This document shows, piece after piece, positions 7,029 to 10,619 of a stretch of 10,619 nucleotides of DNA. Within the stretch, counting starts at the first letter, position 1. Each line of letters begins with the position of its first letter. Made by a program: the position numbers and the translations under genes. Where the stretch lies: the NCBI GenBank assembly GCA_043813895.1, contig JBDRKQ010000068.1:1-10619 (forward strand). The letters are read 5' to 3'. This DNA is from CAZTAR01 sp043813895. Lineage in GTDB: Bacteria; Planctomycetota; Phycisphaerae; UBA1845; UTPLA1. Below the pieces are notes generated by a model. That model was not told where the DNA came from. It searched no databases and worked only from the letters and a program-made list of their open reading frames with translations.

Positions 7029-7370
7029 TCAGGCCCACGCCTGATGGGTCGTTGTCCCGTCGAGTTCCGGAAATCCAGATAGAACACCCCCGTGTACGGC
7101 CTACTTGCAAGTCAGGGGCCAAACGCGAGGCCGTGTGGTCATTTCACGCCCCTCAAGTCCTCTCGGGCGGTCAGATCGTGCAGTGCAGGCCGTAGCGGGA
7201 TGCTCCACAACACGACCGTCAGTGGCGGCAGGGCTGCCGGTGGCTGCACCGTGCCACTGGTCCCGGAAGCGTCTCGCCAGTGTTTCGTACCCGGTCGGCT
7301 GCCGGGCGCGCGGAACGAGGACGCGGGGAGGTGTGGAATCGGGACCGCGGCCGGGATACGATCTTCGGTC
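7029..7370. other. Divergent intergenic region, acs / phosphohexomutase-like gene
   Basis: This is about 340 bases without a supported gene. The frame of the downstream plus-strand gene stays open back to a GTG at 7092. The 93 extra residues look like no known domain and are Arg/Gly/Ser-rich, as expected from chance translation of GC-rich DNA. A nested inverted repeat lies at 7220-7259: CAGTGGC pairs with GCCACTG (7253-7259), enclosing GGCA/TGCC at 7227-7238. No clear plus-strand promoter was found. Confidence 0.4.
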
Positions 7371-8945
7371 ATGACGGCAGGGCAACTGACCAAGGATTAC
7401 AACCGGTACTGTCCGGGCGAGGAGCATATCCGGATTTCCGACGCGATTTGCCGCGGCCGCAGGTTCGCGCACTTTCCGAAGTGCCGCGGGTGCCAGTTTA
7501 ATGACGATGAAACCAATCAGAAACCGCGGGCCGAAGATGAGGGCGGGGAACTGAACGGAAAAATCGAGGCGGTGTTTCGCGAGGACGACGTGTTCGCCGC
7601 CTCGCCGGAGCCGCTGTCGGAGGATGCGGCATGGCGGATCGGTCACGCGATCGCCCAGTACCTGCGAGGCAAGCTTCGAGGCTATGACCGTGCGGACCCG
7701 GCCGCGCGGACGATCGTCGTGGGGCGCGATGCGCGGAGCCGTAGCCGTTGCCTGCAGAAAGCCCTCGCTGAAGGCGTGCGTTCGAGTGGTATGGACGTGG
7801 TTGACATTGGGCTTGTCGATACGCCGCAACTCTACTTCGCGGTGAGTCGTCTCGGCGCGTGCGGCGGCATTCAGACCACCGGCGGTTTCATGCCGGTCGA
7901 GCACAACGGCTTCACATTCTGCGCAGCCAACGGGGTGCCGATCGGTTTCGACACGGGCCTGGCCAGCATCCACGACATCGCGTCCAGAGTGCCACGGCAT
8001 GAAACGGGCACGACGGCGGCGCTCACTTCGCTCAACCTGGCGAAACCTTACGCGGAGTTCCTTCGCGGTGACTTGATAGGCGGCAACAAACTCGCCAAGC
8101 CTCTCAAGATTGCCGTCGATGCCTCAAATGGCGCGGCGGGCAAGTGGGTTCCGATCGTCTTCAATCGCGTGAGAAGCCTCACGATCGTCCCGCTGAACTT
8201 CGAGCACAACGGGGTCTTTGCCCACACGCCGGACCCGTCGGTCGCGAGGAATACACGAGAACTCAGACAGCTCGTCAAGCGCCAGAAGGCCGACTTCGGC
8301 GTGTGCTTCGACGGCGACGCGAGTCGGTGCGCGTTCTTTGATGAGAAGGGAATCGCGATCCCGGCGGACTGTATCGCGGCGCTGCTCGCTCGGATGTTCA
8401 TCGAGCGCGAGCCCGGCGCCGCGGTGGTCTTCGACCTTCGCGCGATCGACTCGCTGTCGGAGGAGATCGAGCGTGCCGGTGGCGCGCCGATTCGTTCGCG
8501 CGTGGGGCAGGTTCTCCTGAAGAAGACCATGGTCGAGCAGAACGCGGTCTTTGGCTGTGATCTCTCCGGCCGTTTCTACTTCAGGAGCGCCAGTTCCTGC
8601 GAGTCGGCTCTGCTCGCCTTCGTACACGTCATCAATCTGGTCAACGCGTCCGGGCGCAAGCTGAGTGAGCTTGTCCGAACCATGCAGCGGTACCGCTCAT
8701 CCGGCGAGATCGTGTTCGCGTCCGACAATCCGGACGGGGTTGTGAGGGCATTCGCGGCCGCCCACCCGGACGCAGCCATCGACGAACTCGACGGGCTCAC
8801 CGTTCGGTATCCCGAGTGGTGGGGCAACGTCCGGCCGGATGCGCGGGAATCGAGCGTGCGTCTCACCCTCCAAGCCAAGACGAAGAAGCTCGTCGACCAG
8901 AAACTGGCAGAGCTTCGGCCGTTTTTCGAGGGGGAGGATGAGTAG
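7371..8945 (+). CDS. Phosphomannomutase/phosphoglucomutase homologue with degenerate active site
   Basis: This is a 524-residue protein of the alpha-D-phosphohexomutase superfamily. Residues 1-60 form an extra N-terminal segment with C14, C27, C38 and C41 (C-x12-C-x10-C-x2-C, ending KCRGCQFNDD), perhaps zinc-binding. Domain 1 starts near 65 and has the core pattern TIVVGRDAR (114-122), DIGLVDTPQLYFAV (145-158) and GGIQTT...EHNGF. Domain 2 has LKIAVDASNGAAG (245-257). Domain 3 has VCFDGDASR (311-319) and FGCDLSGRFYF (394-404). Domain 4 ends with NVRPDARESSVRLTL (486-500). Family members move phosphate between C1 and C6 of glucose or mannose. Here the catalytic TxSHNP motif reads TGGFMP (170-175), the metal loop DGDGDR reads DGDASR, GEMSG reads CDLSG, and RxSNTxP reads RPDARES, so the usual reaction is doubtful. 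The frame is intact, so it is not a decayed gene. The ATG at 7371 has only a weak upstream GGGA. Confidence 0.85.
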   Translation: MTAGQLTKDYNRYCPGEEHIRISDAICRGRRFAHFPKCRGCQFNDDETNQKPRAEDEGGELNGKIEAVFREDDVFAASPEPLSEDAAWRIGHAIAQYLRGKLRGYDRADPAARTIVVGRDARSRSRCLQKALAEGVRSSGMDVVDIGLVDTPQLYFAVSRLGACGGIQTTGGFMPVEHNGFTFCAANGVPIGFDTGLASIHDIASRVPRHETGTTAALTSLNLAKPYAEFLRGDLIGGNKLAKPLKIAVDASNGAAGKWVPIVFNRVRSLTIVPLNFEHNGVFAHTPDPSVARNTRELRQLVKRQKADFGVCFDGDASRCAFFDEKGIAIPADCIAALLARMFIEREPGAAVVFDLRAIDSLSEEIERAGGAPIRSRVGQVLLKKTMVEQNAVFGCDLSGRFYFRSASSCESALLAFVHVINLVNASGRKLSELVRTMQRYRSSGEIVFASDNPDGVVRAFAAAHPDAAIDELDGLTVRYPEWWGNVRPDARESSVRLTLQAKTKKLVDQKLAELRPFFEGEDE

Positions 8946-8978
8946 TGGGGTCGGCTCGTCTGAACAGTACGGTTTTTC

Positions 8979-9008
8979 TTGAATCCCGCGTCGGGCTTTG
9001 TGTAGAAT
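8979..9008 (+). promoter_or_regulatory. Sigma-70-type promoter for the repeat lipoprotein
   Basis: TTGAAT (8979-8984) and TAGAAT (9003-9008) lie 18 bases apart in the gap after the phosphohexomutase-like gene. The -35 matches four of six consensus positions and the -10 five of six. RNA would start near 9015, about 29 bases before the ATG, so the lipoprotein is probably an independent unit. Confidence 0.55.
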
Positions 9009-9043
9009 AGGAACTCCTCGCAAGACCCATAGGAGGCGTTGCC

Positions 9044-9289
9044 ATGACGACACGATGGATGCGTAAGTTGTTGGCGGCATCGATGGTGCTGAGCGTTCTC
9101 GGAGGCGGGCTGCTCACGAGCTGCAACGTGCTCGTGGATGTGCCTGGGGCAACCGTGGACGTCTCGCGTCGCGGCGTTTACGTGGACTTTCCCGGTGGCG
9201 AGGTCAACGTGGAACGCGATGGCGTCTTCGTGGACTTCCCCGGCGGTCACGTCTCGGTGGGCCGACACATCGAGATCGACTGCGACTGA
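9044..9289 (+). CDS. Small lipoprotein made of three 16-residue repeats
   Basis: This is an 81-residue precursor. Basic residues (R4, R7, K8), a hydrophobic core (9-23) and the lipobox LLTSC (23-27) mark a type II signal peptide with lipidated C27. The mature part is three tandem 16-residue units at 31-46, 47-62 and 63-78. Each begins VDVPG or VDFPG, continues with x-x-V-x-V, and the first two close with an R-x-G-V-aromatic turn (RRGVY, RDGVF). Alternating Val with regular Gly/Pro suggests a short stack of beta strands or rungs. It ends with DCD, leaving one further cysteine (C80). AGGAGG lies eight bases before the ATG and a promoter is present, so the gene is very likely expressed despite its size. 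No enzymatic motif is present. A surface or periplasmic structural or binding role is a guess. Confidence 0.85.
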   Translation: MTTRWMRKLLAASMVLSVLGGGLLTSCNVLVDVPGATVDVSRRGVYVDFPGGEVNVERDGVFVDFPGGHVSVGRHIEIDCD

Positions 9290-9393
9290 CTTCCCTTGAC
9301 AGGCTGGCATTCGGTATTCCGTTCTGTGGCAGTGTGCGCGTTTCTTGTGGCGGCCGGTGGCCCGGTCGGGCGGAAGTCCCCCTTCTCGAACAC

Positions 9394-9420
9394 GGGTCAA
9401 CGAGTTGACCCATGCCACAC
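9394..9420 (-). repeat. REP-like palindrome of a second type (GTGGCAT prefix)
   Basis: GGGTCAAC (9394-9401) and GTTGACCC (9404-9411) form a perfect palindrome. On the minus strand it is preceded by GTGTGGCAT. It resembles the GTAGC elements in being a short prefix followed by a tight hairpin, but with a different prefix and arms. It stands 105 bases after the lipoprotein stop and could end transcripts from either side, though no T-run follows. Confidence 0.5.
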
Positions 9421-9431
9421 CCCTTCTTCGG

Positions 9432-9453
9432 ATTTCACCAGAAAAAGTGAAAT
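9432..9453. repeat. Hairpin with CAGAAAAA loop (first)
   Basis: ATTTCAC (9432-9438) pairs perfectly with GTGAAAT (9447-9453) around the 8-base loop CAGAAAAA. It shares the loop but not the arms with the hairpin at 9524-9550. Plus-strand reading has no T-run directly after it. Confidence 0.6.
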
Positions 9454-9480
9454 TTGTCGACATTTGCCGGGATTTGTTTT

Positions 9481-9515
9481 GCCGGTCGGGGTGAGTTTGT
9501 GTTTGTCGCACCGGC
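9481..9515. repeat. Inverted repeat GCCGGT / ACCGGC
   Basis: GCCGGT (9481-9486) and ACCGGC (9510-9515) are complementary across a 23-base GT-rich loop. It lies between the two CAGAAAAA-loop hairpins. A 6-bp stem with a long loop is weak alone. Confidence 0.35.
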
Positions 9516-9523
9516 GTTGCTCC

Positions 9524-9550
9524 CGTTTACAGCAGAAAAAAGTGTAAACG
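9524..9550. repeat. Hairpin with CAGAAAAA loop (second)
   Basis: CGTTTACA (9524-9531) pairs perfectly with TGTAAACG (9543-9550) around an 11-base loop containing CAGAAAAA (9533-9540), the same octamer as in the hairpin at 9432-9453. Confidence 0.6.
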
Positions 9551-9565
9551 CCCGCAAACGCCCGC
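9546..9565. repeat. Two direct copies of AAACGCCCGC
   Basis: The decamer AAACGCCCGC occurs twice in tandem without a gap and is followed by a third AAA. The first copy overlaps the right arm of the preceding hairpin. Confidence 0.6.
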
Positions 9566-9659
9566 AAAGTCTTTGGACTACGGTGTCGTTTGTTTGCGCT
9601 CGCCTGCATCGCATCCGTTAGTGAGTCGTGTTCAGCGCTTCGCGAATTGGAGGGGAATT

Positions 9660-9761
9660 GTGAATGCAGAATGGAGAATGTAGAAAGCCGGATTCGGCCG
9701 GACCTGGCGTTTGCGTCCGTGTCGCCGACGCTACCTACATTCTCAATCCTGCATTCTTCAC
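9660..9761. repeat. Large imperfect inverted repeat (about 24-base arms)
   Basis: The left arm (9660-9683) begins GTGAATGCAG and ends GAGAATGTAG. The reverse complement of the right arm (9735-9761) begins GTGAAGAATGCAG and ends GAGAATGTAG. After a 3-base indel 19 of 21 positions match. The 51-base loop contains a degenerate GTAGCGTC (minus strand, 9734-9727) and a 5-bp GCGTC/GACGC stem. The right arm covers the stop codon of the PEP-CTERM gene (9758-9760), so the structure ends that transcript's coding part. No T-run follows, so intrinsic termination is not supported. Confidence 0.65.
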
Positions 9762-10483
9762 TTTCTTCCGCATCGCCTGCGTCGGACAAGCATGAACGCG
9801 CCGAGGGCAAGGAGCGAGGCGGTGGTCGGTTCGGGCGTGATGGTGAACGTGATGTGGCCGTCGCCGGTGGCGAAGGTGCCGGTCGAGCCGTCGGCGTCCA
9901 CCTTCATCGTGTAGCCGAAATAGACTTCCCGGCCCGCCGGGATGAAGCCCTCGCCGCCCATGGTGAACGTGCCCTGCTTGGGGCCGCCGAGGAAGGTGTC
10001 CTCCCATTCTTCTGCCGCGAAGTAATGCTCGTGCGTCTCAAAGTCCGCAAAGAGAATCCAGACGTACGCGGTCATGCCGTAGGCGGGCAGGTCGTAAGCG
10101 TACTCGGCTTCGACGGTGACGGTGATGGTGTTGTCCGAATTATTCGTGAAGATGATATGGCCTTCAGAGGATGTGTAAATCAGGGAGCCGCCGCCGGAGT
10201 CCTCGGCCTGCTGGGCGCCCTGGATCATGAACTGGCCGAACTGCTCGCCCCAGGCGAAGTCGTAGACAGTCTCGGACGTCGAGTTGCCCATGGAGGCGAA
10301 GTGCGTTACCTGGAATGGGTTCTCCACAACCACGGAAAACTCCGCGTCCTGGCCGGCGGAAAGCGTCTGAACGAGGGTAGTCAATCCCCATTCGTCAATC
10401 GTAAACGCGTCGCCAAGAGCGGGCTGCGCCGCAGCGAACACAAACACAGCCGCGAGCACCAAACTGATCGCGAAGGACCGCAT
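9758..10483 (-). CDS. Secreted PEP-CTERM protein
   Basis: This is a 241-residue exported protein. The N-terminus is a Sec signal peptide (MRSFAISLVLAAVFVFAAA, then QPALG; likely cleavage near 24). The body (25-215) is acidic, aromatic and beta-rich with many Thr, Ser and Gly, and holds no catalytic motif I recognise. The C-terminus is a compact PEP-CTERM sorting signal: PEP (217-219), hydrophobic TASLLALGAFMLV (221-233), then RRRR (234-237) and a short basic tail. In known systems an exosortase removes this tail during surface delivery, often with exopolysaccharide; no exosortase gene is in the window. AGGGGGAA lies five bases before ATG 10483, and a TATAAT lies about 40 bases upstream. The tail and signal peptide are clear; the role of the mature domain is unknown. 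Confidence 0.88.
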   Translation of the reverse strand: MRSFAISLVLAAVFVFAAAQPALGDAFTIDEWGLTTLVQTLSAGQDAEFSVVVENPFQVTHFASMGNSTSETVYDFAWGEQFGQFMIQGAQQAEDSGGGSLIYTSSEGHIIFTNNSDNTITVTVEAEYAYDLPAYGMTAYVWILFADFETHEHYFAAEEWEDTFLGGPKQGTFTMGGEGFIPAGREVYFGYTMKVDADGSTGTFATGDGHITFTITPEPTTASLLALGAFMLVRRRRCGRK

Positions 10484-10523
10484 CGAGGTTCCCCCTGTCG
10501 CGGCGTTTCAGACGCCTCTTCTT

Positions 10524-10529
10524 ATTATA
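10524..10529 (-). promoter_or_regulatory. -10 box TATAAT for the PEP-CTERM gene
   Basis: A perfect TATAAT on the minus strand places the RNA start near 10517, about 34 bases before the ATG. The best -35 candidate (TCGAAC, 10553-10548, 18-base spacer) matches at only three positions, so an activator or another sigma factor may be involved. Confidence 0.45.
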
Positions 10530-10588
10530 CGCGATTCGGCACGGCGGGTTCGATGGTCCGGGCTTTGGGTACTGGGATAGAGGTGTCT

Positions 10589-10609
10589 GGTCCGCACAGC
10601 GGACCCTAC
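10589..10609 (-). repeat. GTAG palindrome, short-loop variant
   Basis: On the minus strand GTAG is followed directly by arm GGTCCGC, loop TGT and arm GCGGACC, a perfect 7-bp stem. It differs from the other GTAGC copies by the missing linker base and the 3-base loop, so it is either a subfamily or a separate REP type. It sits upstream of the PEP-CTERM gene at the window edge. Confidence 0.65.
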
Positions 10610-10619
10610 GAAACTACGA

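Noticed and set aside
7092..7370. Upstream extension (GTG start) of the phosphohexomutase-like gene by 93 residues
   Set aside because: The frame is open, but the residues are low-complexity Arg/Gly/Ser with no family match and lie in the divergent promoter region; the ATG at 7371 starts the recognisable cysteine segment.
7101..8000. Long minus-strand open frame
   Set aside because: Antisense to the phosphohexomutase homologue, whose motifs are clear; no recognisable features of its own.
8576..9511. Minus-strand open frame across the lipoprotein and spacer
   Set aside because: It crosses a good promoter, a ribosome binding site and a lipoprotein gene on the other strand, and its product shows no domain.
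9432..9565. Integron attC site or CRISPR-like array
   Set aside because: No GTTRRRY/RYYYAAC core pair and no regular repeat-spacer pattern; the hairpins differ in arms and spacing, and no integrase or cas gene is near.
9397..9810. Minus-strand open frame of about 137 codons over the repeat-rich spacer
   Set aside because: It overlaps the PEP-CTERM gene end, and its sequence is made of the hairpins and inverted repeats described; no ribosome binding site seen. It may appear as a hypothetical protein elsewhere simply because the repeat is dispersed.

Overview
This is a GC-rich bacterial window that most likely comes from a planctomycete (Planctomycetota, perhaps Phycisphaerae-like). The assignment is an inference. 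It rests on a secreted protein with a PEP-CTERM tail, an unusual phosphohexomutase paralogue, many short palindromic repeats between genes, and long spacers. No RNA gene, CRISPR array or insertion sequence was recognised.

Layout. From the left edge to 6924 every gene reads on the minus strand. In transcription order these are: acetyl-CoA synthetase (acs); a PH-like/DUF3052-like two-domain protein; a HAD phosphatase; an FtsX/MacB-type ABC permease followed 13 bases later by its ATPase; a VTT/DedA-like membrane protein; and the start of a minimal nucleotidyltransferase cut by the window edge. Divergent from acs, on the plus strand, is a phosphomannomutase/phosphoglucomutase homologue (7371-8945) with an N-terminal four-cysteine segment. 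A small lipoprotein with its own promoter (9044-9289) follows. A repeat-rich spacer (9290-9757) separates it from a minus-strand PEP-CTERM protein (9758-10483).

Functions. acs supplies acetyl-CoA from acetate. The permease and ATPase form one export or lipoprotein-trafficking type transporter. The remaining genes share strand but not an obvious pathway, and spacers of 100-300 bases suggest several transcription units.

Most notable. (1) The phosphohexomutase homologue has changes in all four active-site loops, including loss of the phosphoserine and one metal-binding aspartate, so it looks like a pseudoenzyme or an enzyme with changed function. (2) Three intergenic palindromes share one architecture: GTAGC, a 7-base arm, a 6-base loop and a 7-base complementary arm, with covarying arms. 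A shorter GTAG relative lies at the right edge. This is the signature of REP elements mobilised by RAYT (Y1/HUH) transposases. (3) The spacer 9390-9761 holds several hairpins, two of them with different arms but the same CAGAAAAA loop, plus a large imperfect inverted repeat that runs over a stop codon. (4) The mature lipoprotein is almost entirely three 16-residue repeats.
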